Source: Chitinophaga filiformis
GTDB lineage: Bacteria; Bacteroidota; Bacteroidia; Chitinophagales; Chitinophagaceae
Direction: 5' to 3'
DNA: 64,000 bases
Assembly: GCF_023100805.1 (NCBI RefSeq)
Contig: NZ_CP095855.1
Location: 6,613,001 to 6,677,000, forward strand
Below are positions 16,227 through 26,200 of this stretch, piece after piece. The first letter of the stretch is position 1; each line of letters starts with the position of its first letter. The position numbers and the translations under genes were made by a program. The notes under the pieces are model-generated. The model was not told where the DNA came from and did no database searches. It saw only the letters and a program-made list of their open reading frames with translations.

Positions 16227-16862
16227 ATGATAGAACTGCCCGTTACCGTCCGTATTCCCTCAGATGAGGAAATAGATTACCGGCCGGACATCGATGAGAT
16301 CCTCTTTAAAAGAAGGAAAGCGAAGATCGTGGAAGGGTATTCCCTTACCCTTAATGAAAATCCGCGCCTGCCCTACCGCTTCCAGGCCATGATCAATATC
16401 AACAACAGCCGTTTATGGGCTTTGTTCCAGGCGCTGGCAGCCACATTGCCGGATAAGGTTTGTTGCGTATATGGCATGTATGAGGAAGACCAGGTTACCA
16501 CTCCCTTGCTGCAGAAGCAGTTTGTACTCAAAGAACTGGAAAAATACAGGGAGGAGCTCACGCAGGACTGCCAGCTGGAAGCCGGACTGCTGTTCCAGAT
16601 AAAAGATATACTCATAGAACTCAGCATCAGCGAAAGTAAATACATCCGGTACTGGGGCGCAGAGCTGGAACGATTCCGCTTACTGATGCAATCATTTCAG
16701 CTGGCACAGGTAGAAGGACTGGAATTTATTGATGAATATCCGAAGATAGTCACTCCGCTACGTGAGCTGGTACGCACAGCCAAAGCGCCGGAAACGGTGC
16801 TTTATTACCTTGACCAGGCCTTTCATATTGACAGGAGAGCACCCGATCCCTTTTTTGACTGA
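16227..16862 (+). CDS. Conserved-looking hypothetical protein
   Basis: A 211-residue soluble protein I do not recognise. It starts IELPVTVRIPSDEEIDYRP and is rich in Glu, Leu and aromatic residues, mostly helical in appearance; ...ALAATLPDKVCCVYGMYEEDQ is its most distinctive segment. There is no signal peptide, membrane segment or known catalytic motif. The ATG at 16227 is preceded by TATCTTTA, close to a -7 element. The same frame is open upstream to 15543, but that part is antisense to the GH15 enzyme and is not coding. It diverges from the GH15 gene; functional linkage is not evident. Confidence 0.7.
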   Translation: MIELPVTVRIPSDEEIDYRPDIDEILFKRRKAKIVEGYSLTLNENPRLPYRFQAMININNSRLWALFQALAATLPDKVCCVYGMYEEDQVTTPLLQKQFVLKELEKYREELTQDCQLEAGLLFQIKDILIELSISESKYIRYWGAELERFRLLMQSFQLAQVEGLEFIDEYPKIVTPLRELVRTAKAPETVLYYLDQAFHIDRRAPDPFFD

Positions 16863-17203
16863 TAAAACATGAAGGTGTCAAAGGCATAACACAAGCGGAG
16901 GATCATTCAAACCATTGTCCAGCTTCATGGTATCTGAACGTAAAGAGCCTGGAGTAAAAATGGAACTTCACTGAAGTACATAAAAAATGACCCGGGGCAG
17001 GAAAGAGGGATATACGCAAATAAGCCCCTGAAAATTACACAAAAACCAGTGTTTTCCGGCAGGTATCCGAATTAAAGAGAGCATGCATCAAAAGCTGATA
17101 CATGCTCTCTTATTGTACAGCATTGCATGAACGCAGATCTCCGTTCATCCCCTCCCGGTTATTATTCAATTATGGCAATGCTACGAGCGGAATGAATGGA
17201 CTG
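16863..17203. other. Intergenic gap with one strong hairpin
   Basis: No credible gene. AAGAGAGCATG (17075-17085) and CATGCTCTCTT (17101-17111) form a perfect 11-bp hairpin with a 15-nt loop, likely the shared terminator for the convergent genes ending at 16862 and 17204. The minus-strand tail CTCTCTTTAATTC gives a weak U-tract. Confidence 0.6.
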
Positions 17204-17971
17204 CTACAATGCAGGATTAGCGGAATAATCTGCCCACAGCTGGTCAACAGTTTTAGTGGTCAGGCTTACCCAGGTATTGGCCGTGTAGGTCCTGTTACGT
17301 AATGCAGTGTTCAGATCTGTCACGATCGTGCTGCGTACGTGCAGTTCCAGCCAAACCAGAAAACGTGCGGTAACACGGTAGGCATCGGTATATGACTGGG
17401 AAGACGACCAGTTAGGCAGTGACCATCCGGCAGGGCCGTTATTCACGCCATACTTATAACGGACATAATCAGCAATACCCTCAGTCAGCCAACCGGGAGC
17501 GCCGCCGGTATATGCCTGTACCACGTGCATGATCTCATGCGTTACAACATCTACATCCTGCGGATGGCTATGGAACCATGCAGAACTGTAGGTAATGGTA
17601 GTACCGGAAGTATAGGCTACGCCGCTATAAGCGGGGTCTATCACGAACGTAACCGATTTAACGGCGCCGGTATTGAACCTGCTTACCAGCTGTGGATAAA
17701 CACTAAAAAAAATGTCTACAAATTTCTGACGTACAGCGTCATCGAAGGTAGCATCCTTGTTGGTGATGGTCACTTTGTAACCATTACTGGTGTACACAAC
17801 GGTGCCAACAGGTGTAGTGGCAGCGGCCGTCACATCGCCTGCGATGTTGGCTGTTTCATTGATGGCTTCTCTGGACGGGTCAGGAGTAAGGAGCTCAGAT
17901 TTGCTACAGGCGGACAGTAAAAAGATACCAAGGGTACCAATAATCATGGAATAATTTAGCGAGTGTCTCAT
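17204..17971 (-). CDS. Lipoprotein metallopeptidase of the basic secretory protein type
   Basis: A 255-residue lipoprotein. The signal peptide ends in the lipobox LLSAC with Cys22. The central zinc-peptidase motif is VVTHEIMHVVQ (HExxH), followed by GAPGWLTEGIADYVRYKYG, the arrangement of the plant and bacterial basic-secretory-protein peptidase family (PF04450-like), in which the downstream Glu/Asp segment belongs to the active site. The C-terminus has WLELHV and VDQLWADY, also family-like. It would act on the cell surface or periplasmic face. Start is ATG 17971, giving a proper lipoprotein signal; the frame extends upstream to 18040 without support. Confidence 0.88.
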   Translation of the reverse strand: MRHSLNYSMIIGTLGIFLLSACSKSELLTPDPSREAINETANIAGDVTAAATTPVGTVVYTSNGYKVTITNKDATFDDAVRQKFVDIFFSVYPQLVSRFNTGAVKSVTFVIDPAYSGVAYTSGTTITYSSAWFHSHPQDVDVVTHEIMHVVQAYTGGAPGWLTEGIADYVRYKYGVNNGPAGWSLPNWSSSQSYTDAYRVTARFLVWLELHVRSTIVTDLNTALRNRTYTANTWVSLTTKTVDQLWADYSANPAL

Positions 17972-18101
17972 TTTGTGAGTGGGTTTACATAGGAGGCAGA
18001 TGAACAGTGATCTCATAAAATTAAACGCAATAAGCGCCATTTTCGTACGTCTGTACCTCTACTGTATTTCCCGCTCACATTATTGAATGACAAACAAGGT
18101 T

Positions 18102-18887
18102 TTATACTTCAAGCGGCTCAGGGCTTTCCTGCAGTATCCGGCGGGTGTATTCCAGTCCTACGGTATAAATAGCGTCGAAACGTTTAAAATCGAACATACC
18201 GAAGCGCCCTAACTCCTGCGGCTCAATGAAGCGGCTGCACAGCAGTTGATTCTTCAATACCGGTTCGTGGATAGCCATGTGCAGGGTCCGCTCAATATTG
18301 GCCCGGAGGCCACTCGCAGGATTGTAAGGTGTGAGGGGATTGACGTGCACACCGATAATAGATGTATATTTTCCCAGCAAAGGTTCTACAGGCAGGTTTC
18401 CGGAAATGCCGCCATCCACATACGGAATGCCCTCAATGATCACCGGCGGGAACAGCATGGGGATGCTCGAAGCCGCCAGTATAGCGGGGATCAGGGAGCC
18501 TTTGTTGAAAATGGTCTGCTGTCCTGTAGAGAAGTTGGTAGCAGTGACATACAAAGGAATGGGCAATGATTCGAAAGTTGTATGGCGTAAGGTCTGTGTC
18601 AGTACCTTTTCCAGGAGCTTCAGGGACAGGAATCCGTTCTTCAGGTTCTTCCAGTCGACCGTCAGGCCCATTTTCGTATGCAGAAAGATCTCTCTTACCT
18701 CATCAGTAGTGTACCCATCACAGATGAAGGCTGCTGCTATAGAGCCGGCGCTGGTAGCTGCAATGGCTTCGGGAAAGATGTTGTGTTCTGCAAAGGCTTT
18801 TAATACACCAATGTGGGCATAACCACGGGCGCCACCACCGGATAGTACAAAGGGACGCTGTATAGGGACGTTCAACTCCTGATTCAT
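18102..18887 (-). CDS. Patatin-like phospholipase
   Basis: A 261-residue patatin domain protein, the length of the minimal bacterial RssA-like group. It has the oxyanion loop LSGGGARGYAHIG (residues 15-27), the nucleophile elbow ATSAGS with Ser46 (first position Ala where Gly is usual), and the catalytic Asp in PYVDGGISGNLPVEPL. Expected activity is Ser-Asp dyad acyl hydrolysis of phospholipids or lysophospholipids in the cytoplasm or at the inner membrane; no signal peptide. It diverges from the amidohydrolase gene with a 62-bp shared promoter region. Confidence 0.92.
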   Translation of the reverse strand: MNQELNVPIQRPFVLSGGGARGYAHIGVLKAFAEHNIFPEAIAATSAGSIAAAFICDGYTTDEVREIFLHTKMGLTVDWKNLKNGFLSLKLLEKVLTQTLRHTTFESLPIPLYVTATNFSTGQQTIFNKGSLIPAILAASSIPMLFPPVIIEGIPYVDGGISGNLPVEPLLGKYTSIIGVHVNPLTPYNPASGLRANIERTLHMAIHEPVLKNQLLCSRFIEPQELGRFGMFDFKRFDAIYTVGLEYTRRILQESPEPLEV

Positions 18888-18949
18888 GTGTCTAATATAT
18901 ATAAAGAAAGTAAAATCTACTATCTTTAATACCGATCAAATTTAACCCG

Positions 18950-20707
18950 ATGAAAAAAATCCCACTGTTATGGGCAGCTGCGTTGGTCGCATATGCACTG
19001 CCGGGTTACACACAATCCACCACTACACCGCCTGCAAACAATGCGCCTTCTGCCCTGTGCATCACACATGCAAACCTGATAGATGTGAACAGCAATAAGA
19101 CACTGGCAGATCAGACCATCGTTATTGAGCATGACCGTATACTGGCCACAGGATCTTCAAAGAAACTAAAGGTACCTGCCGGCGCTGTTGTTATAGATGC
19201 AACAGGCAAGTATGTTATGCCAGGCATGACGGATGCGCATATCCATTTCTTCCAGACCGGCGGCCTCTATACCCGGCCTGACGGCCTGAACCTCATGGCT
19301 GTATATCCTTATGAAAAGGACCAGCAGTGGGCGAAGGAACATCTGGCCGATATGATGGCCCGTTACCTCGCATGCGGTATTACTACTGTAGCAGATGTAG
19401 GCGGACCATTCAGCAACTTTGCCATCCGAGATAAAGTGAATGCCGATCCCCTGGCGACCAATGCCTGGGTAACAGGGCCGTTGATATCCACTTATCTTCC
19501 TCCTAACCTGGACAAGAAAGACCCTCCTATTGTGAAAGTCACCTCGCCGGAGGAGGCCCGGGAACTGGTACAGAAGCAATTGCCCTATAAACCTGACTTC
19601 ATCAAGATCTGGTACATCGTAGTACCCGGTATGCCGGCTGAAAGTACTTTACCTATTGTAAAGGCCACAATAGATGAAAGTCATGCACACGGGCTAAAGG
19701 TAGCCGTACATGCTACCCAGTATGAAACCGCTAAACTGGCGGTTACCGCGGGCGCAGACATCCTGGTGCATAGTGTGGACGACAAGGTGCTGGACAATGA
19801 AATGCTGCAGTTACTGAAAAACAAGCATACGGTGTATATTCCTACCCTGACCGTCATGCATGGTTATAAACGGGCATTTACACAGCAATTCGATTTCCCC
19901 GCCCATGACCTGGCCTATGGGGATCCTTTTATGCTGGGCACATTGACAGACCTTCAGCATATCGACAAGAAAGTGACTGGCTTTGATTATAAGAGTTTAC
20001 GCAGCCGACATGTCATTCCTTCAAAAGAAGATACCGTTATGCGTACTAACCTGCAACTGGCGCAACAGGCCGGTGTGAATGTAGTAGCAGGCACAGATGC
20101 AGGTAACATCGGTACACTGCATGCATCTTCCTTTTTTACTGAATTGCAGGCCATGCAACGGGCAGGATTGAGCAACCGGGAGATCATCCGTAGTGCGACT
20201 ATCAATGCGGCAAAGGGTTTCGGAAAAGACGGGGATTATGGCAGTATAGAGAAAGGAAAGATTGCCGACCTGCTGATACTGGATAAAGACCCTGCACAGG
20301 ATCTGAACGCACTGGCAGATGTACAAACTGTCATACACCGTGGCATACAACTACAGCCAAAGGAACTGTTGAAGCCTACGCCGGCAATACTGGTACAGCA
20401 ACAGCTGAACGCTTATAACGCGAGGAATATTGAAGCCTTCCTGGCGCCGTATAGCGATAGCATTGCCATCTATGACCAGGCCAGCGGCAAATTGCTGATG
20501 CAGGGCAAAGAACAAATGCGCCAACGGTATGCAGGCATCTTTGACAGGACAAAAGAATTACACTGTCAGCTGGTGAACAGGATGCTGCTGGGTAATACCG
20601 TGATAGATCAGGAAAGCATAACAGGTATGGGGGAAAAGCCAGTTGAAGCGATCGCTGTTTATACTATTGAAAACGATAAGATCGTGAAGGTTGCCTTTAT
20701 CCGTTAA
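18950..20707 (+). CDS. Exported amidohydrolase fused to a SnoaL/NTF2-like domain
   Basis: A 585-residue exported protein. Signal peptide residues 1-22 (cleavage near YTQS), then an imidazolonepropionase-like amidohydrolase (about 35-465): metal ligands in PGMTDAHIHF, HGLKVAVHAT, ADILVHSV and GTDAGNIGTLH, and the closing strand KGFGKDGDYGSIEKGKIADLLILDKDP. Residues about 475-585 form a SnoaL/NTF2-like fold (VQQQLNAYNARNIEAFLAPYSDSIAIYD; IDQESITGMGEKPVEAIAVYTIENDKIVKV), which is not part of ordinary amidohydrolases. Likely a periplasmic metal-dependent hydrolase of cyclic amides or peptide-like bonds; substrate unknown. Confidence 0.88.
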   Translation: MKKIPLLWAAALVAYALPGYTQSTTTPPANNAPSALCITHANLIDVNSNKTLADQTIVIEHDRILATGSSKKLKVPAGAVVIDATGKYVMPGMTDAHIHFFQTGGLYTRPDGLNLMAVYPYEKDQQWAKEHLADMMARYLACGITTVADVGGPFSNFAIRDKVNADPLATNAWVTGPLISTYLPPNLDKKDPPIVKVTSPEEARELVQKQLPYKPDFIKIWYIVVPGMPAESTLPIVKATIDESHAHGLKVAVHATQYETAKLAVTAGADILVHSVDDKVLDNEMLQLLKNKHTVYIPTLTVMHGYKRAFTQQFDFPAHDLAYGDPFMLGTLTDLQHIDKKVTGFDYKSLRSRHVIPSKEDTVMRTNLQLAQQAGVNVVAGTDAGNIGTLHASSFFTELQAMQRAGLSNREIIRSATINAAKGFGKDGDYGSIEKGKIADLLILDKDPAQDLNALADVQTVIHRGIQLQPKELLKPTPAILVQQQLNAYNARNIEAFLAPYSDSIAIYDQASGKLLMQGKEQMRQRYAGIFDRTKELHCQLVNRMLLGNTVIDQESITGMGEKPVEAIAVYTIENDKIVKVAFIR

Positions 20708-20765
20708 CTTATAAATATCCGGAACCTGAAAACGGTACCATGAGCAAACCAATGATCTTCTAACG

Positions 20766-20836
20766 CCAGGCGGTACTCGAATAAAAGGGGCTGAACGCAA
20801 AGATGATACACCTCCTTTCGTACGGATACCGCCTGG
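20766..20836. terminator. Long intergenic hairpin at a convergent junction
   Basis: CCAGGCGGTA (20766-20775) pairs with TACCGCCTGG (20827-20836), with further partial pairing inside (AAAAGGGG against CCTCCTTT). The 71-nt structure lies between the convergent genes ending at 20707 and 20888 and is probably a shared transcription terminator or stable 3' end. Confidence 0.5.
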
Positions 20837-20887
20837 AACAGTTGAGTAACTTATAGAAAAAAAATTTAGTCGTTGATATGTCAGTCA

Positions 20888-21490
20888 TTAACGCACGATG
20901 CGGATCAGATGCACAACAGGCGGATTCATCATCTTCAGTGTTGTTCGCGTACCCGCAATGGCTATCAGGGCGCCATACACCATTAAAACCTTATTGACGC
21001 CCAGCGAAGCAATTCCTAACAGCAGCCCGCCGATACGCCCTCCCGCCATCACGCTTTCGCCCGCATCCAGCCTCAGGGCTACATTCAGGCTGTAGAGGAA
21101 CAGTACTGCCACAACTGCCAGCGCAATCATTGGCTTCTTAGCTGCCCTGAACCTGGTATAGGTATCTACCAGGTAGGAGGCGCCCGGTAAATGGTCTTTC
21201 AGGAAATCAAATACTTCCTGTCTCGTCGCCTCATCCTTAATTTGCAGGTGTTCTTCTGAATCTTTACCGAACATCACCTGGATATAATCATTCCCCTCCT
21301 GCAGGCGGATTTCCCTGATATAGTCTGCAGGAATACCAAAGAGGCCAGGCGCCGCAAAATTATTCATCTGCATGTCCCTGACTATATTGTCTATTTCATC
21401 CGGTTTAGGGTTTGCCTTGTACAATGTTCCATTTGCGAAAGCTATCAGTTTGTCCCCTTTGTTGTCGTAGTTTGTCCAATGCCTGGTCAT
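20888..21490 (-). CDS. Hypothetical membrane protein
   Basis: A 200-residue protein not assigned to a family. The N-terminal half is soluble (GDKLIAFANGTLYKANPKPDEIDNIV; a DYIREIRLQEGNDYIQVMFG segment resembling a PH-like or PDZ-less binding fold), then two hydrophobic segments (about 127-146 and 156-190) anchor the C-terminal part. No catalytic motif. I start at ATG 21490 because the ten residues upstream are unsupported. Role unknown; possibly a membrane stress protein. Confidence 0.65.
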   Translation of the reverse strand: MTRHWTNYDNKGDKLIAFANGTLYKANPKPDEIDNIVRDMQMNNFAAPGLFGIPADYIREIRLQEGNDYIQVMFGKDSEEHLQIKDEATRQEVFDFLKDHLPGASYLVDTYTRFRAAKKPMIALAVVAVLFLYSLNVALRLDAGESVMAGGRIGGLLLGIASLGVNKVLMVYGALIAIAGTRTTLKMMNPPVVHLIRIVR

Positions 21491-21792
21491 AATGCCTGTT
21501 AAACAGGCAAGATAGATCACATTATTTTAATTATCAATATAACATATGTGTTAACAGGCGTTGGTGGCCGCAGCCGAGGCAGATAACGCTATGGAGGCAC
21601 TTAAATCACTCATTACCAATACTTCTTCATAAAGCAGGACAATTGACCGCCGGTTGACCATACCGCTCAGGATGCAGTAAGACCGTTGTTATAAAATAGC
21701 GGGTCAACTGAATGGTGAGGAGTACTGATATTGAAAATATTTTTTGTATCTTTCAACGTTATACTTAATCAGCTATCCCTAACCAGACCTAC

Positions 21793-22371
21793 ATGAAAAC
21801 TAAAATGCTATCACTGATAACAAGTGCTGTTATCACCTTTTTCTGTACGGGTTCCACGACCGTACTGGCGCAAAAAAAAGTGCTTAATCCGGGTACCTTT
21901 AACATTGAAAAGAATGGCGACGTTATTTCCTCTCACGATATCAGGGGAAATGCCACCATTGGTACCAGTAAAATGGCTATCATGAACCTGGAATGTACAC
22001 TTCGCGATGGAAACAGGACATTGTCCATTAAATTTGATCTGAAGAAGATCGGGGAATTCAAACCTGTTACAGTTTCACTGGAGGAATCCACAGCTGACGA
22101 TGGATCGGGCAACTTCGCACAATACCTGAACTATCCGAAAGATGAATCTGCAGAAACTGCAGATGATGCTACAGGTAAAGATGTGTCATGTAATGCACAA
22201 AAAGGTAGCTTCACCCTGACAGAGATCAGGTTTGATGATGTGAAAGCCTTCATCTCAGGTCATTTTGAGTTTACGGGCAGCAATGACATTGAATCAGGTA
22301 CTGAAAAAACGATCAGCCTGAAAGGTACATTCAGCGGTGTACAGATCGTTTGTATGGGACCACATCCATAA
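21793..22371 (+). CDS. Hypothetical exported protein
   Basis: A 192-residue protein with a clear signal peptide (residues 1-27, ending TVLAQ) and no lipobox. The mature part is beta-rich and acidic (VISSHDIRGNATIGTSKM, LEESTADDGSGN, ...DDATGKDVSC) with two Cys pairs at most. No family recognised. An AT-rich leader with TATCTTTC about 40 bp upstream may carry the promoter. Neighbouring genes give no functional hint. Confidence 0.7.
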   Translation: MKTKMLSLITSAVITFFCTGSTTVLAQKKVLNPGTFNIEKNGDVISSHDIRGNATIGTSKMAIMNLECTLRDGNRTLSIKFDLKKIGEFKPVTVSLEESTADDGSGNFAQYLNYPKDESAETADDATGKDVSCNAQKGSFTLTEIRFDDVKAFISGHFEFTGSNDIESGTEKTISLKGTFSGVQIVCMGPHP

Positions 22372-22685
22372 ATTGCTGAAAAATAATGCTGTTGTTGTGA
22401 CGCTGCCGGAGCTCCTGATGCAGGGACCTGCTTTGTTGCATCCCGGCATCCTGCCGCTTTATTAGGGCACTGGCAATGATATTCGATGATGTGCAGCTTT
22501 TACCTGCGCCTCCATCCATAAGTCATTGAAAAAATAACACTGTTGTTTTCATTTGCCAGGTATCTGCTCACACAATAAAGCGTTGTTGGGCACAAACAAT
22601 ATGCTGATCATAACATGGGAGCAGGAATTATCAGAAAGGAAAACGAGCATCGGGAGCCTTCATTTATGCTGATACATCCCTTTCT
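22372..22685. other. Intergenic gap with imperfect direct repeat and long hairpin
   Basis: No gene. The segment around 22364-22398 (ATCCATAAATTGCTGAAAAA, overlapping the stop of the upstream gene) reappears in diverged form near 22514-22547 (ATCCATAAGTCATTGAAAAA). At 22621-22631 GCAGGAATTAT pairs with ATAATTCCTGC at 22688-22698, with inner partial pairing (AGAAAGG/CCTTTCT and GAGCAT/ATGCTG), giving a 78-nt imperfect hairpin that reaches into the convergent gene's stop. Confidence 0.55.
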
Positions 22686-23087
22686 TTATAATTCCTGCCC
22701 CGTCAGGCAGTAAAACAGGTTCTGCAGCTGATGTACATGCACGACGGGTTGCCCATACGGCACCAACAGTCCCGGGGCGGCAGCCAGGAACTGAAAGGCA
22801 TAACCTTCGTCCCTCACATACACACTGTCATTGCGGTTATACTTATAGGAGTAAACATTTTCATCTTCTCCATGCGCCCTGTCTCCCCTTACAAATCCAA
22901 GGCTGCGCAGGTAGCCTGTGTCTAAAGACAGGGGATGTACATTGGCCAGCGACAACTTACTTTTGGGCAGTGTTGAACTATAGATGAAGCCATCCAGCAT
23001 CCCCTCCACCTCAAACACCGTTTCATTCATATACAGATCATAATACCATACCAGGTTGCCCGGACGCACATCGTTTGCTTCGATCAT
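22686..23087 (-). CDS. Small protein resembling Bacteroidota phage-associated proteins
   Basis: A 133-residue protein with the pattern IEANDVRPGNLVWY at its N-terminus and VHVHQLQNLFYCLTGQEL at its C-terminus. From memory, this framing (IKANELRIGNWV... and ...HQLQNLYFALTGEEL) recurs in small hypothetical proteins of Bacteroidota phages and integrated elements. Function unknown. Here it stands alone among chromosomal genes, so it may be a captured relic. Start ATG 23087; a TTG further upstream is less likely. Confidence 0.7.
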   Translation of the reverse strand: MIEANDVRPGNLVWYYDLYMNETVFEVEGMLDGFIYSSTLPKSKLSLANVHPLSLDTGYLRSLGFVRGDRAHGEDENVYSYKYNRNDSVYVRDEGYAFQFLAAAPGLLVPYGQPVVHVHQLQNLFYCLTGQEL

Positions 23088-23158
23088 AATACAATAATTC
23101 TCCTGCAAGTATAACGGTATATTCCTATTATTTGACCTTTACACTGCCCTCAATTTAG

Positions 23159-23166
23159 TATATTTG
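23159..23166 (+). promoter_or_regulatory. -7 element upstream of the GH81 gene
   Basis: TATATTTG matches TAnnTTTG and lies 95 bp before the GH81 start. A TTTG at 23131-23134 is 24 bp upstream, longer than the ideal spacing, so the -33 partner is uncertain. Confidence 0.4.
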
Positions 23167-23260
23167 AAAGGACAGCGCCCTTATGCCTGGACATTCCACG
23201 TTATAGTGTCAACAACTTTTCAGTCGCTTTTTTTTATAAACTCAAAATAACCTGGTAACT

Positions 23261-26200
23261 ATGAAAAGCCTTTACTTGTCAGCATTGCTGCTGGCTGCAA
23301 GTGCATTAGAACTGCACGCACAAACGCCCGTTCCCGTTGGCGCCGGAAGTTATGCCTCATTTCCGCCGGCTACAGAAAACACCGTCGATAACAACAAAGA
23401 TGGTCTGGGAGATCTGTATCAGTTTGTATATGACCGGCCCATTTATGTTGCAGCCGATAAACTGAACAAGCCCATTCCAACCAACGACTGGTGGACAGAC
23501 CTGGTAGTATCGCAGTATGGCGGCATGATGTGGGCCTATCCACTGGCGGCCGATCCGGAAGATTACGGCGTTAAAATGTATTACCCGAACAGCTTTGTGG
23601 CAGATGGTTCCAACATTGCTTACGGCGGTAGTATGATGATCAGGGCCGCAGGATATACTCCTTCCAGGGCCATTGCAAAAGACTGGTCAGACTGGGGAGT
23701 GGTCATGTCATTGCCTGACAGCGTTCATAACAGGAACATGGATGTAACAATGGTGCATGGTATTCCTTTTATGTGGCTGGAAACACAGGGTATTAACCCG
23801 GAGTTTTCCTTTGAGAAAGGCGCTTCCTATCTCACCCAAAGTGGCGCGGCCGTACAATTTCCTACCACGGGATCTTTTGTGATACAAACTGATGGCCGCT
23901 ATTTTGGCGTTCATCTTAACGGTTCGAATACAGCAGCTCTACAGGGACAACAATATGTGAGTATTGACCTTGGTACTGTACAAAGCATCACCAAAGTGAA
24001 ACTAAACTGGGAAACAGCGTTCGCAAAAGGATACTCCATACAGGTATCGGGCAATGGCAGCACCTGGAGCACCGTCGCTTCTGAGGCAAATGGCAATGGC
24101 GGACTTGATAGTCTAAGCATTAATACTACTGCCAGATATGTGAAACTGGCGCTCGCAGAAAAAGGTACTATCTATGCCTACTCTCTATGGGAAATGGAGG
24201 TATACAACGGCAACACGCTGCTTTCCGGGAACAAACCCGTAGAGGTATCTTCCGTACAGGGCGCATTTACCGGCAACAATGTCAATGACGGCAATACCGG
24301 TACCCGCTGGGCGTCTGACGGCAACCAGGCAGAGCGGCTGGTGCTGAACACCAATAATGGTAACGCTTACTTTGTCATTTCTGCACTCCCCTCTCCCGCC
24401 GACCTGGGGACCTATGAAAACTATGCATTTAACAAACCATCCAATACGACCGTAACATACGACTATGACGCAGCCCTGGGCAAAGTGTATGTGAACTGGA
24501 ATATCACCACCGTCAACCTGAAAGGACAGACCGCCGGCAACACCATACAAGGTTTCCTGCCTCACCTGTATCAGAACGCGGCAAATAATATTGCCTTCAC
24601 TGCGGTTAATTATGTAACGCCGAGAGGATCCATGAAAACAGCAATAGGAAAGTCGTTCTCTTTTACCTACGATTTCAACGGCATATTGCCTACCTACAAT
24701 GCCCCTTACAGGAACGCAGCGGACGCTAATCCATATGATGCCAATGTGCTGTTTGACCTGCTGACCAGATTCGCCAAGAAACAGGGTTATGGTGGAGATA
24801 CCTACTGGGGTGGTAAAGACCTGGTGAACTATGCCAAGTATACCCTGATGGCCAAAGAACTGAATCATCAGGCATACCAGTCATTGAAAGCGAAAACACG
24901 GGAGGCACTGGTGAACTGGCTCACCTATACGCCTGGTGAACAGGAAAAATTCTTCGCCCGCTATGATCGCTGGGGCGCTATAGTCGGTTTTAATGAATCA
25001 TACGGTTCTTCCGAGTTTACCGACAACCATTTCCACTATGGTTACCTCATCTATGCCTGTGCGCTTTATGGCATGACCGATCCTGACTTCCTGACCCAGT
25101 ATGGCCCCATGATCAAACTGGTGGCTAAACAATATGCCAACTGGGATAAAACAGATAATTTCCTGCCTTCATTCAGAACTTTTGACCCCTGGATAGGGCA
25201 CAGTTACGCCGGCGGCACCAGTTCCTCTACCGGCAACAACCAGGAGTCTACATCTGAAGCCATGCAATCGTGGATAGGTTTATTCCTGTTGGGAGATATG
25301 CTGAACGATGAAGCTATCCGCGACGCAGGTGCATTCGGTTATATCAGTGAATCTTACGCCACACTGGAATACTGGTTTGACTGGAAGAACAGGAACCTGC
25401 CCCCAGTATATCCGCATAATGTAGTGGGCATCCTCTCTAATCAGGGTTTTGCCTATGGCACTTATTTCAGCGCCAGCCCTGTACACATACACGGCATACA
25501 ATACCTGCCTGTAAATCCCGGCTTTAAATACCTGGCAAGAGATACGGCCTGGGCAAGACGGGAATACAATGATATGCTGGCAGAATCCGCAGCAATAGAC
25601 GGACATACCAATGAAACACAGTTTGGCGACGACTGGGCGCATGTAGCACTGGGCTTTAAATACCTGTCCGATCCTAAGTATGCGGCTGCCTTTATGGCCA
25701 ACAACCTCTTGCTTCCTGTTACCGACAACCGTTATGTCATGGATTATGAGGTGGCGGGCATGACTTATTTCTATACACATGCCAACCAGAACCTGGGCTA
25801 TTTTTCGTTTAACTTCCGTACTAACTTCCCTTCCAGCAGCGTGTTTGAAAAGAACGGGGCATTCAGCTATGCGGTGGCATATAATCCAGGCGCCAGTGCC
25901 AGGACATGTAATGTATATAACAACGCAGGCGTAGTGGTGGCATCTTTTAATGTGCCTGCCAGAACGCTGGTTACGTATCCCACATTGCCGGCCAACGGAC
26001 AACAGCCCAGCGGCTGTTACGGACTGTTGCCATCTACCGCTACCGCTTCAAGCGGCAATGCAGCAGCGGCTATTGATGGCAATCCGGGCTCCCGCTGGGA
26101 AAGCGCTTTCACAGATCCGCAACAGCTCACGGTCGACCTGGGCGTTGTGTCTGCTGTGAACAAGATCACCATCACATGGGAAGTGGCAAATGCAAAAGAC

